This document shows positions 46,528 through 58,255 of a stretch of 64,000 nucleotides of DNA, in pieces. The stretch comes from Patiria miniata (lineage: Eukaryota > Echinodermata > Asteroidea > Valvatida > Asterinidae): positions 11,818,262-11,882,261 of the forward strand of contig NW_024037055.1 in the NCBI RefSeq assembly GCF_015706575.1, in the 5' to 3' direction. Made by a program: the position numbers and the translations under genes. Within the stretch, counting starts at the first letter, position 1. Every line of letters begins with the position of its first letter. The notes under the pieces were generated by a model. That model saw only the letters and a list, made by a program, of their open reading frames with translations. It was not told the DNA's origin and did no database searches.

Positions 46528-48571
46528 GTTGCAATGACATCACTGTGCTGTTGTATGTCGGCACTCATGCTCAGCTTTATAAGAACACCTGCCGGGGGAG
46601 AAGCAATGTTCTTTCATTGTCTGGATATGTTTCATATTCTTCACTTTCTCCGGCAGTTTCTCGCTTTTTCCCACAGCAACTGCCAGGTATAGTGTTTTAT
46701 TATACAAATAACGTTTATGAGTGCAACGGTAACAATCATTTTATGAGGTGACGGATGGAGTGTACATTCCACCGGTCACCGAATGAAAATATTCTTTCCA
46801 TTGCATGAATGTGAAACCGTCATTATTTGTTTTATACAACACTGAATAAATCCTCGTCATCTGATTGGACACAGCCACCACCAAAACAGAATAGAACTTC
46901 TATTTTTGCTGTGTGGCCAGGCCATGCATAGGCAGGACATGTGATCAACGACCCACCAATCAGATTACAGGGATTTGCTCAGGTGTTGTACAGCCTTAAG
47001 GGGATACAAGATTACATTGCACAAGCTATAACAATATTGCAGGCGTCGAAGACAAGTGCAATATTGTTAAAGCAAGTGTAGTATAGTCTTTTTTCACAAG
47101 ATGGATTTTTTGTCTGGATGATGTATTTTTAATATTGGGTATATATACTCAGTGTTGTCCCACGACCCTGTCCTCATGTTTCCAAGGCATCTCCTCTAGT
47201 AAGCAGGGGGTTGTGTTTTCAACTCCAATCAGAACGGTTTGTAAATTGTTCTCAAAATCACTGGGGACAACGCTGAGTATAAAGTGTCAGGCCTCACAGC
47301 CAAGCCTTTTGACCTATCAAACCTATAAAGACCTACACATTTCAACATTTCAACTTTGGAGCAAGTTATATAACCAATAAAAACCTATATTTAATTTGTT
47401 TTCTTCAAACCGGAAGTTAGGTGTTTTTAATACATATACTTAAACATTATTATAATTTCCATATATTTAGAAGTTCTTTTCACCCTGTGATGAACATGTA
47501 TCCTCTCTGAATCAATCAGTATTCAGTTTGCACATTTTAATGGCTGACGTTGTCCAACCGGAAATAACATGTAACGTGTACATAAAATGTACTGAAATTT
47601 TTCACACACTAAAAGATGCATATTTTTTTTAAAATAAACCCTAACAGTCCTGAATCCTAAAATGTCAATATAATTTTGCACACCCCCTAGGGAATTAGGG
47701 TTAAAACAGATGATTTTACTGGAAAGGCTGAATTTGTATGATCCTTTATCTGTTCTGACATAAAAATATTCACAACTAGGCAATGACCTGTGAAATAGTT
47801 TTGAGCCCGATCACCCGGCGTTTGTAACTCAATAAACGCAAATCTAGTTTTAAATGTTGAAATTAGTATTAAAAAAAATAATTAAGTTGTGAATAAGGGC
47901 CATAATGTTAATATGTTTTCCTTCCGAACATTGGAAATGATCATAAATGATACTAATTTTGAATGGTATGATCTAAGTCAAAGATAAACAACGGAATGCT
48001 TATGTACCAATGTTCAAAAAAAGGTTTTGACTATAACATTGCACAATCTTCTGTATGATTTGTTTTTAGATCATTTGGCACAAGCTACGTTGGCTTGAAC
48101 TATGGTCTGCTATTTACATCTCAAGCTCTAACTGGCCCAGTGGGTGTACTGCTGTCCACTACACCGAGTGACACTGTTGGCTGGTTTGGCATGTTTGCCA
48201 TGATGGCTGGTTTCTCTTTCATTGGTGAGTAAACACTTCACATGGACACATGTTTTATAACCTTTTCTTAGCTGAATGCACAGAATCTTAATCAATTTCC
48301 GAAAAGAAATCATGTAAGCTTTGTATTTTGCTTATCCCAGATTCTGCCATGAATATTTGTTGACCTGGGCAGTGAACACAAAACCTTTTTGCTGAACTCA
48401 GTACTAGATTACTAATCACCAGCTTTGTCGGTGTCCTGACTATTTGCGTATGTTGTGAACAAAATTAGGAAGAGTAGGCATTTCAAAACAATGTGTTTAT
48501 TCTTCTGTTTTGCAGGTGCTATACTAACTATGACGTTCAATGTGAAGAAACTGGATGGTAGTGCTCTATAA
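46528..48571 (+). pseudogene. Last three exons of an OFA-type MFS transporter (right arm)
   Basis: The exons are 46528-46686, 48070-48224 and 48516-48571, with GT-AG borders (tatatag/gtatag, tgtttttag/gtgagt, tgttttgcag). They encode the last membrane spans and end ..KKLDGSAL. The penultimate exon is the best match: SFGTSYVGLNYGLLFTSQAL is the GLNYGLLFTSQA signature of the family. The first exon carries the same one-base shift as the left arm. No promoter or N-terminal exons are present in the arm. Confidence 0.65.
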
Positions 48572-49270
48572 ATCCAACTCTTCACTTGTGGACTTGATTC
48601 TCAGAATGAGCCACAACAGGTTCAGCAACAGTATTGCATGTTTTGGGTGGTGATCGGGCTAAACCCCATCACCCTTTTGAAATGGTCGATGTGTTTCATT
48701 CTCCCTTTGTTTCTTTCTCTCCTTATTTCTTTTTTTTTCTGGATAATAATTGTCTGGGACTTTTCTTCTAATCTGTTAATGTTATAAACTCAGTGGAACT
48801 TTCAACATATATTAACCCTAATCCTGAGGTATGCATATTACTCTGACGTCATGATGATGTCATCAGATATCAAATTACAAGTGATTTTTGTTCAAAATAT
48901 GACTATTTTCTGTCATGTATAACTCATGAACAAAATGAACGTTCATATACACTGTATAGTCAAAGGGATGAGACTAATGTGCGTGGCTGCTAGAATACTC
49001 CGTCCGGGTGTGTTGTCAAGTCTGTATTTCTATTACAAACAAAATATGTATTATATTCTTTCTTTCTTATTTCTATAGGTCCCTCATATGCCATTTTCCC
49101 CTTTACTTTGCTTGATTAGTTTTGTTCTGAGGTTGTTATGCTAATTTGCTTGTATTCATATTATTTTATTATTACTTAATACGGCGACCATATGGTTTGC
49201 CGCAACTGTGTCTGCTTTTTGTGCCTGAACTTACCCGTTTCGCATGAAAATCGTCGTCTCCGAGTAATTA

Positions 49271-51440
49271 AACCATATAGACTGAGAGCTGGATAGGGTT
49301 TAATCAAAATTTTGAGAACAAATCACGTGATTGTGTCCAAATGTCCAAATGTTAACATTTCCTATTAAAACGTGCATGCACATAAAAGCGTGCATCTGAG
49401 TGCCGACTAACAGATCGAATAGAAGCTGTGCAAATGTACTTCAAATTAAAAATGGGAAAATGAAACAATTTTTATTGATGCCTTGGCACATGAGGAACAT
49501 GAAAATATAACTTAAGAGTGATTTTTGGTCAGACTAATTAACTTAAAAGCGGTGCAAAGAGCACGGAGGGGGCGGGGCCGCAACCCCCTCCATGTACATT
49601 TTAGCTCCTATCGTCGCAATGCAATTTTTCAATTCTACCAAGTTTCTCTGATAGTTGTTCTGATGTCTTGCAGTTATTTTGACACCATGTTTATGGCAGT
49701 AGGGCATACCTTCGTCACAAAATGTCCAAATACCAAAACAGGTGTAAGCTTAAATGCTAACTTGTCCATTACATTGAGCATGTATAATGTCCATCAGAGG
49801 GCGCATGCATATGAGAGTGCCGACTTTAACTGACCACTATAACAAAACGTTTTAACAGGTTCAATTGAAACTTCACAGATGTACTACACATATTCTGGTG
49901 TCCATTTAAATAATGACCGATGTGGGAAGAGCATATCAGACCTCCGTTGCCTTCAGCTGGGACAGGTCAATTACTTTGTATACCTTGGTTAACTTCTCGC
50001 GAATATATTTTTTACTCTTGAAAACGCAACATTTTTCGTGAACCAAGCCACAACTATAAAGTGAACAAGAACGGCATTGCAACTATTATTCTATACTCAT
50101 GTTATAAATTCAGACCCAAAAGACAATGGGGTGACCTCTGACCTCTATTTGTCTTTTTCTAGTGTTTTAATGTTTGTCCGGCTTGCCTCTTAAAATTCTA
50201 TTTTGTTGCGCCTGCATGGGCATGAAAACAGGGGATCAGATGCTCTGAAGAAACAAAATCATCTCTGGATCTGAATTCATGACATCATGTGTAGAACAGT
50301 AGAGTAAACAATATTTCTATTCATTATTTAGACTTGGGACATGAACAGTTGGCATTTTAAAGTAATAGTGGAAAATGGTATACATAAGCTCGCTGACCTT
50401 TAAAACTTCACCATGGGTCAGATATGAACTTTCCCTACAAATGAAACTTATGTAATGGCAAGAACTCACATCGAGAGTTTAGATTTGGGTCGTGGAAAAG
50501 TAGGGTTAGAATAATACATCTTTAAAATATCAATAAACAGGGTATGCACAGTTAATAGACCCTTCACCAGAGGGCAAATGTGAAATTTTCTCACATCCGA
50601 TCATTATATTCACTGTATGAAGAACCAACGTAAGAAGTTTTATGCTTTTATAGGCTCAAAGTGCCCAACTGGTTACGATATTTGACCTTAACAGCCCTGT
50701 CAGCCCACCCACTGCCCCTTAAGATTCAATTCTATAACTAGCTTCAAACCCGAAAACTGATACATGTACGTACAATGTACTAGGCCTTTAATAAAAAAAA
50801 ATTTAATTCGCCAGCTACAGCTACCTGTGCTTTCGCATAATTACCCATTATTTTAAGTAAACGTTGATATCTGTTATGAAAGGACTCCCAAATATCTGTC
50901 GTACATCTGTGTAGTTTCAATTCAACTTTTGAAATATTTGCTTGTCATGATTATTTAAAGTCGGCACTCTCATGCGCCCCTTTCTGGCTTTTGCTGCCGG
51001 TCTTAAGGTAATTAGTCTGACCTAAAAGCCCTCTTACGTAATATTGTCATGTTCCACAAGTGCCAAGGCATCAATACAAACTGCTTTCATCTTCTTTCCT
51101 ATCGTTGCGTAACAGTATCAGCGAACCACGCCCACCCTCTGCGCTTTTCGGGCCGCTCTTAAGTTAATTAGTCTGATCTAAAATCGCTCTTAAGTTATAT
51201 TTCCATAATCTGCAAGTTCCAAGCCATCAAATGATACTGGTTTTGTTCTTGTTCTCAAAATTTTGATTAAATGCAAAATTGACCACATTTGTCATGGCGC
51301 CAACTGGGCCTTTGTCTGATCTAGCGAAACTTAAGAATGGCTATTCTGTGATCAGGGTCGATGAAACTATGCTTTAAGACAATCAGGTGATTTGTTCCCA
51401 AAATTTTGATTAAACCCTATCCAGCTCTCAGTCTAATAAT
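49271..51440. mobile_element. Non-autonomous TIR element of about 2.2 kb
   Basis: The left end TAGACTGAGAGCTGGATAGG and the following TTTAATCAAAATTTTGAGAA are mirrored at the right end (AAAATTTTGATTAAACCC, then AGCTCTCAGTCTA). Subterminal repeats recur inside: AGACTAATTAACTTAA-like words at about 49530, 51010 and 51160, and GAGTGCCGACT-like words at about 49400, 49815 and 50960. No transposase frame is visible. It starts about 70 bases from the palindrome edge. Confidence 0.55.
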
Positions 51441-51554
51441 GTATATTGTGGGCCTAGATGTTATAGGCCATGCGTGATAAGACAGCAAACCACATTTGGT
51501 CGTACCCGGCCGGGGCACAGTGACTCCGTGTGAATTTCCGAACTGTTTCTGGTT

Positions 51555-51735
51555 TTCGGTTTATTTCGTTTATTTCGTTTTTTTCCAAAATGGCTTAACC
51601 GACCCGACCCGACCCGACCTAACCAGAAATTCACGAACGCAAAACCGAAACCTATCCCACCCCAATGGCATGTAGGACAAACCGATTAGACCCGACCCGA
51701 CGTCGGTTTCAGGTCGGGTCGGTTTGTTTGTCATG
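51555..51735. repeat. CCCGA pentamer array with an inverted partner
   Basis: ACCCGACCCGACCCGACC at about 51600 is followed about 110 bases later by CAGGTCGGGTCGG in the opposite sense. It resembles the end of a decayed foldback. There is no coding content. Confidence 0.5.
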
Positions 51736-52403
51736 ATGTTGGCGAGTCGAGCAAGCACATCTGGAGTCCGTACGCGGTAGTAAAACGATCAACGATTGGG
51801 ATATAAACGATATATATAAACGATCGCCGATTGAAGAAATTTTAATCTGGAACGTCTCTAGTCCCTACTGAGTTTCCGACTGTCGGAATGAATCTTCACT
51901 CGAATGGAGAGAATGTTCACTCTTTGTAAATTAGAGAGTGAGTATCTGCCAAAAATTAGGTACTGGAGGCGCAGGAAATTATGTCTATTATTAAAGACAG
52001 GATTAATTTGTAGGATTCATGACCACATGCAAGTGAAGCAGACGACAGAACATCGGAAACTTTAAAATATATAATTAAGTGTGATAGCTGTTCTTTTTGG
52101 TTTTTATAGTGATTTATTTTAACCAATACATGTAAATAATTCAGGCAGTAAAACAACCCTCCAGCTTCTTGATTATTCTCAAGACAATACCCACAGTACT
52201 GCATGGCAAAAAGTAAATTCCCATGATTTTTAATAATTTGGTGGTACAAAAAAAAAAAAGTCGTCTGTTCCGACGGATCAGTCGTGTTTCTCGAAGTCTC
52301 ATGCGTGCTGCGAACGGATTTTCTGGCGGGTAGCGGACGCCAAAGAAAACTTGGCGCCCTCCGTACGGTATGTTTAGTCTATATAATAGATAATGTAATT
52401 GCG

Positions 52404-52617
52404 AAAGCGACGACAAGCGCCCGACTGTTGTATTATTAAACAATGCATTCGAATTGTCCAATCACAGTTGTAGTCCTAATTTGGGAATGAAATGACGTCA
52501 CGATTTAGTAAAGTCGACTCCGATTGGCTGAGACGCGAGATCGCATTATTCTGCATGCTTTGACAACGTTACAGGAGACTTGGCTCCGTGGATAATAGGT
52601 GATACTCAGACTATTCG
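52404..52617 (+). repeat. Dispersed repeat, intact copy
   Basis: It contains CGCCCGACTGTTGTATTA, CATTCGAATTG, AATGAAATGACGTCACGATT, TAGTAAAGTC, CTCCGATTGGCTG and CTCCGTGGATAATAGGTGAT in order. The second copy at 57738-58127 has the same order but is split by a MITE. The source element type is unknown. Confidence 0.6.
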
Positions 52618-53518
52618 TACAAGGTACGTGATGAAACATTTGTCGCGATAATAAAGTGAATAAAAAAAGTTTTCCACTCCTTGGATGAAATTAGATATTA
52701 GATAGTGATGCTTCCTTTGCGTGACGTACTAAACTAATTTCTATTGAAATTAGTTCTAGATCAGGCCCTGTTTTGTTGTGAATTGACTGGACTATACTGC
52801 GACTTTCATTGATAGATCACTGTTGAAGGAGTTCAGCTTGTTTGTTGATATATTTTACCGCCACCATTCAAGTCTTCAGTTCCATGTTTTTTTTGTCGCA
52901 GCTAGCAATTACAAAATTACAATAGCAGTAGCAGATAACTCCAGAATTATCTGGAAAAAGGTTATAATTATCCGTGCTGATTTGAGACATGTCACAAAGT
53001 TTCCCACTTTAAAACACGCTCTCAAAGTCACGCATATATATCTGATAATAATATTGTGTTCAAGTTGACTTTACTCATTCTTCTCCGTGTATACAGTACG
53101 CTCAAAATGTTGCATTTTAGTTGAATTTATACCAACTGGAGCCTGGCAGATTAGCTGGAATGAAGCCTTGGTTTTAGGAATTGCCCAGGTGAACGCACGT
53201 GATGACGAGTCAGGTGACTTTGTTATCGCACAAGATATACCATGCACAGTGCTTGCGGTAGATTCACAACCGGACAGAGGGTGTTTATGATAATGTATGC
53301 ACAGTCACCGTGATAAAGATACGCGCGCTATTTCAAGGTAACGTTCCAAAGTCTTGATGCCCTGAATTTCCTGGGTAGCGTAATTAAAGCGTTACCCTTA
53401 TTATTCCCCTGTGATTGGATTTGATTTATTTAATTCGTCATAGAACCTGAAAGAGTTTGCCCCTGGTGGCGCGCTTCTGGACCCCTTAAGTTGGAAATTC
53501 TAAATGTGCGATTCACAT

Positions 53519-53786
53519 TTAGGTACATTCGCTCGTACCCCCCCCCCCTCGCCCTGCAAACAGGACGCTGGTCAGGACTGACGTCATTTGAGCTCTCATT
53601 AGATAGAATTTGCGTGACCTGTGACGTAGAACGCGTCACACAAACTAACTTCCGGTGCACATCATGCGTAGCGCGCGCTAGCTGCAAGCGAAGGTCAATA
53701 CTTCCTTCACAATATTCTGTGAAGCTGGAATCAGCCCTTACCAGCGCCCTGTTTGCAGGGTGGGGGGTACGAGCGAATTTGGTACA
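53519..53786. mobile_element. TTCGCTCG MITE, copy 1 (MULE-like)
   Basis: The element at 53528-53777 (250 bp) has long inverted ends starting TTCGCTCGTACCCCC and then GCCCTGCAAACAGG. It is flanked by TTAGGTACA and TTTGGTACA (8 of 9 match), a 9-bp duplication. Nine-base duplications with long terminal repeats are typical of Mutator-like elements. No transposase is present. Confidence 0.65.
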
Positions 53787-53945
53787 TTGATTTCTTACGA
53801 AAATCGCCCTCAAAAAAGGCCTTTGTGTAAAAGTGTTACCAGTATCTCAATGTATGGAAACTGAAAAATTGCATGACGTGAAAGAGAAATATCGTGCCAA
53901 AAATGTACCTCTCACTTCCGGAAATCTAAAATACATGTGGACTAG

Positions 53946-55919
53946 TGGAACTAACGGAAGCGTTAAAGGGACATAATTAAAAAAAAAAAAATAATAAGTC
54001 ATAATTATGACTTATTATTAAGTCATAATTATGACTTATATCTCATTATTATGACTTAGGATATCTATTGATAATGACTTAATACTAATTCATTATTATA
54101 ACATATCAGTCATAACAATGACTTAATAGTAAGTCGTAATTATGAGATATCTATATATATAAGAGAGAGTTTAACTCGGCCTCCGAGACGATGTTTGCTC
54201 ATGAAAGGATCCGAGACCGCGGGCTCCCGCGGCGCCAAAATCGCTCCACGTCCGTGGAAAAATGCGGAGGGTGTCTTCCGCCGGGTCGGACACTTCGGGT
54301 CGTCCTGATTTTCCCGTACGGACCGGCGATCCGTTTAGTCGATTTTTCGTGACTGCGTTTTGCGCAAGAATTTGCCGTCGTGTGCGCTTTCACGTTGACT
54401 GCCTGGCCGCCCCCTGTGCTGGCTTTTTCTGCGTGTCTAGACTGTGCGAGGTCAGCGAGGTCAACGTAGGGGTTGCGTTTACGTGTTCTACTCGGCCGTT
54501 TTGCAAAAGAGTTCACCAAACGTTAGTATGGGGTGACCTTGGTAAAATATTTTTTGTCCATGGTGCGTGGCCACCAAGTGTCCCTATTCTTTCATATGCT
54601 TCGCTTGCCGCCCCTGTGCCGAGTGCAACGAATACTCAGAAGGACTACACATTAGTATGCCTAGCGCGGCGGTCTGACCAATCGAAAGTCTACACTGCGT
54701 GGTACTTCCCGGCTATGCGTAAAACCGTCACTGGCAACGCGTACTGCAGCCTGCTCCACACCCTGGAATCGAGGTTGAGTCTACGGTGCTCGCTATTTGA
54801 AGCACAAGCATGTGACGTCGCGTGATAGAGTGCTGTTGCTTCCATAATGTGTTTACAGCTCCATGCTTCCACCACCAAGGCTGAGCGTTGTGAGTTCGCT
54901 GCCCGCCACGTATAATTCAGTGTCGTGTTATAATTTCGGGGGCCTGTTTGGGGTCAACGAAGGATCGATGCATTCACAAAAAAATCGACGAAAAAGTGTC
55001 CGACCCGGCGGAAGACACCCACATTTTTCCACGGACGTGGAGCCATTTTGGTGTCGAGGGAGACCGCGGTCTCGGATCCTTTCAGGAGCAAACATTTCTC
55101 GGAGGCCGAGTAAAACTTGCTCTGATATAGATGGTTGAACCAACTTCAATAAAAGTTAAATCGACTTTTTCCTCGCAGACGGTCTCGCAAATTGTAAGAA
55201 GTTCAAGTTTACGTTTGTTGAAGAGTCCAATACTGAAACTTAATTATGACCTTCGTCCATGATTCAGACCGTTTGTAATTTTATGGTAACACTCAACATT
55301 TTCATTTCAAATGACACCTTTACGTTTTATTGCATTATGATTTATTGTCGAAACTGTACAATCAGCCTTCGCCTGTGTACTACGGTAACCTTTTCACTGC
55401 GTTTTCCAAATGCGACTGCCTCACAAAATGCCAATTTAACAGACCAACGGGAACATTTACAGACAGTTGCCATGGTACATAATTATCATGTGCGTAAATC
55501 GACGGGGGACAGGGGGACCCCCCCCCCTCCCCATTTTAAAGCGGGGACATTGTTTGGTTCTCCCCCCCCCCACACTTTTTCTTCCCCGAATAAAAATTGT
55601 AGCCTAAAACAATGATTCTATTGCTCAGAATACATGTAGCTGATTCAATTACTCCAAACTCAAAACTTTAAAAGATGATCTTTTGCTAAAATTGGTTTTA
55701 GTGGTCAGAAATTGCCTCAGATCACACCACAGAAATTGCTTTTCTATAACTGCATGTCTCCTTAACTATATCCCCATTTACATTTAACTCCCCAAATTTT
55801 CATCCCCAACACTACGCCCTACCCGATCTATGATCGGGTAAATCAGCTTGTAAGTCATAATTATGACTTAGTTTTTTTTTTAGTTTGTATTGTTCCTTTA
55901 ACGCTTCCGTAGGAACTCG
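53946..55919. mobile_element. Composite TIR element ACGGAAGCGTTAAAGGGAC
   Basis: The left end ACGGAAGCGTTAAAGGGAC (53954) is mirrored by TCCTTTAACGCTTCCGT (ending 55911). The flanks TGGAACTA and AGGAACTC share six of eight bases. Just inside both ends are copies of the palindromic word AAGTCATAATTATGACTT, several on the left (53996-54160) and one on the right (55851-55870). A second TIR element (54174-55111) is nested inside. Confidence 0.5.
54174..55111. mobile_element. Nested TIR element ACTCGGCCTCCGAGA, long arms
   Basis: The inverted arms are about 120-130 bases each. The left arm is 54174-54294 and the right arm about 54988-55111, sharing GGATCCGAGACCGC, CCACGTCCGTGGAAAAATG and GTCTTCCGCCGGGTCGGACAC. 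The centre is GC-rich relative to its surroundings and has an open frame of 187 codons at 54262-54825 that matches nothing I recognise and partly overlaps the left arm, so I do not call it a gene. Confidence 0.6.
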
Positions 55920-56427
55920 GTGAATACTTATAATAATAATTTTGTTGCAGTCACTGGGTAAAAACTGAAACTTCAATATGAGACTAAAATGTCTATACGT
56001 TTATAATAAACTTGAGGAACTCATTAGCATTTACCAAAAAAAATCTAAAAGTTAAAATGTTACAATCTCATCCCGCCAATATGCAGTATCACTCTTCATA
56101 AGTTAAAATGAACAAATTGGACAGGAAAGGGGTATTTTTGAGAAGGCCTGGACGTCATAATTACGTTCGTTCGTGAAAACACGTACTGCAGGTTGTAAGT
56201 AACAACACCAAGTACACGGTATAAATCTATTACCAGCCAATTGCAATGTCGAATCAGGATACAGGAAGAATGTTTCCTATCCAGGGCTTACTATTGGAAA
56301 TGAGGTTGGAAATAAAGTAAGCACTGGGGACGAGGTTGGGATCAATGGTCTTAAACAGCTGCAACGAGATGCATTATACTAAGGTAATGATAAGTTCCCC
56401 AGAATGGCATCCCCACTTCCTTAACAG

Positions 56428-56479
56428 GATTCTGTGAAGCTCGTCAGCGTATCTCAGCGCCCTGTTTGCAGCGAGCGAA
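56428..56479. mobile_element. Fragment of the TTCGCTCG MITE family
   Basis: It holds ATTCTGTGAAGCTC, CAGCGCCCTGTTTGCAG and terminal CGAGCGAA, as at the right end of copy 1. Most of the element is deleted. Confidence 0.45.
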
Positions 56480-56716
56480 TGTGAATATGGGGGAAAATAT
56501 CAGTGCGCCCTCAATTGACATTTTGAGAGGTTTCGAAACGTTAAGGGGTTACATTTTATCATTAAGTTATGTTTTCCGTAACAGCGACACTTTTTGGAGC
56601 GTTTTCATGAGATAAAATTCCCCCAAAAAAGAAAAACAAAACAAAATACCGTGACTTCAGAGGACAGTAAAGCATGTTCACATCCCAGGGCTTACTATTG
56701 GAAACGAGGTTTCCAA

Positions 56717-56976
56717 TAGTAAGTTTTCGCTCGTACCCCCGCCCTGCAAACAGGACGCTGGTAAGGGCTGATGAGCTTCACAGAATCTTGTGAAGGAAGT
56801 ACAGATTGACCTTCGCATGCAGCTAGCGCGCGCTACGCCTGATGGGCACCGGAAGCTAGTTTGTGTGACGCGTTCTACGTCACAGGTCACGCAAATCTAT
56901 CCAATGAGACGTCAAATGACGTCAGCCCTGACCAGCGTCCTGTTTGCAGGGCGGGGGTACGAGCGAATAGTAAGTT
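56717..56976. mobile_element. TTCGCTCG MITE, copy 2, perfect 9-bp duplication
   Basis: The element at 56726-56967 (242 bp) has the same ends as copy 1 in opposite internal orientation. It is flanked on both sides by TAGTAAGTT (56717-56725 and 56968-56976). The perfect 9-bp duplication strengthens the Mutator-like assignment and suggests a fairly recent insertion. Confidence 0.75.
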
Positions 56977-57176
56977 GATTAAAAAATAAACAATCGTGAT
57001 GCCCGCGCAGAGGCGATCAAATTCGGTAAGGAATGTATGCGGCTTGCATTATACCTCGTCTCTGGAGACGAGGTTGACCAGGGGATTAAATGGAGACCGG
57101 TAAATAGCTACATTAAAGCCTTTGATTTGATCGCCTCTGCGCGCGCGCATCACGATTGTTTATTTTGTAATCAACT
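56972..57176. repeat. Foldback AAGTTGATTA..TAATCAACTT
   Basis: The arms of about 55 bases share AATAAACAATCGTGATG and GCAGAGGCGATCAAAT in inverse. A smaller hairpin, CCTCGTCTCTGGAGACGAGG, sits at 57053-57072. The left arm begins at the duplication of the neighbouring MITE, so that MITE landed at or in this element's edge. Confidence 0.6.
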
Positions 57177-57737
57177 TTTGTGCATGGACGCCGGAGATTG
57201 AATCACGATTATCAAGAAACTCACGCTCGTCTAGTCTCAGTCTTACCACAAAAAAGTACACAAATCACCACTCTCTCCATGAAAGCAAATTTCAAGCTTC
57301 AACTGCATGGGTTGTAAATATTGAACAGCAATATCAATCTCTCTTTATTGAAATTTACCAGAGATACTTTCAAATTCAGCAAAACCGACGAAGCTCATTG
57401 CTTCCAAAACTCATTCGTGGCCATGCTTATTGTCATTTTGCAACAGGCTCGCGCGCAAGCATTACCGTTGTGATATAGAATTCACGAGGAGAGAGATTCA
57501 GACCAACACGTCATGCATATATAAAGAACATAACCTGGATTTCCGGGCAATATATGCCATATTCACCGGCGAATGCCGGCGAATGCCGTGGTCTATTATG
57601 CGCGAACAGATTCGCTGATTGATTACGCAAGACCCCGCCTCTAGACCTCCAGATAGGAAATAAGCGGGCGCTTTCTATATAGACAATGGTTAATAATTAT
57701 GTGTCACGCGCTCTGTATCCCGTTACCGGTACGCGAT

Positions 57738-58127
57738 GTCGCGCCCGGCTGTTGTATTACAAAACACAGCATTCGAATTGACAAATCAAACCATTAGTCC
57801 TGATTTAGGGATGAAATGACGTCACGATTTAGTAAAGTCAACTCCGATTGGCTGGCGCACGGCTAGGATTATATCTGCATGTCTAGACATATCAGACGTT
57901 AAGCCCGGTTCATACTCGGCGCGAATGCGAATGCGAAGCGAATTTGACATCAAGAAACGTTCGCTGCAAAATTCGCCCGAGTTGAAATGTGTTCAACTTT
58001 TACGAATTCGCAGCGCGAATACTTGCTATGACGTCACCAATTCGCGTTCGCTTTCGCTTTCGCACCGAGTATGAACCGGGCTTCATACAGGATACTTGCT
58101 CCGTGGATAACGGGTGATACTCAGACT
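57738..58127 (+). repeat. Dispersed repeat, copy split by a MITE
   Basis: The segments 57738-57900 and 58084-58127 match the intact copy at 52404-52617 in order. The intervening 57901-58083 is absent from the intact copy. This gives a direct before-and-after comparison of an insertion. Confidence 0.65.
57901..58083. mobile_element. MITE with ends AAGCCCGGTTCATACTCGG
   Basis: The 183-bp insertion has terminal inverted repeats (AAGCCCGGTTCATACTCGG and CCGAGTATGAACCGGGCTT) and inner GCGAATGCGAA-type words that also pair. Target duplication is unclear: TTA on the left and TCA or ATA on the right. It sits in an older dispersed repeat. Confidence 0.7.
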
Positions 58128-58255
58128 ATTATGACTATATACAATGTATGGTATGGGCTTAAAAACCTAAACACAAAAGAAATATTCAGATAAAGGCATG
58201 CTGTTGTAAATAAATGGGGGTGAGGCGGCAAAGGGGGCGAGTTGACTGACCCCGC

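Larger units (their letters stand above)
42657..49202 (-). repeat. Right arm of giant palindrome
   Basis: This is the inverted partner of 34940-41485. Its outer edge at 49202 adjoins DNA unrelated to the left flank, and a TIR element begins about 70 bases further on. The inner edge at 42657 lies inside a Penelope-like RT fragment that reads on without interruption into the spacer. The right copy may therefore represent the older, uninterrupted arrangement. Confidence 0.95.

Noticed and set aside
54262..54825. Open frame of 187 codons on the plus strand
   Set aside because: It starts in the inverted arm of a TIR element, follows high GC, has no recognisable domain and no flanking splice or promoter pattern. 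It could be a remnant of an element's protein but I cannot support that.
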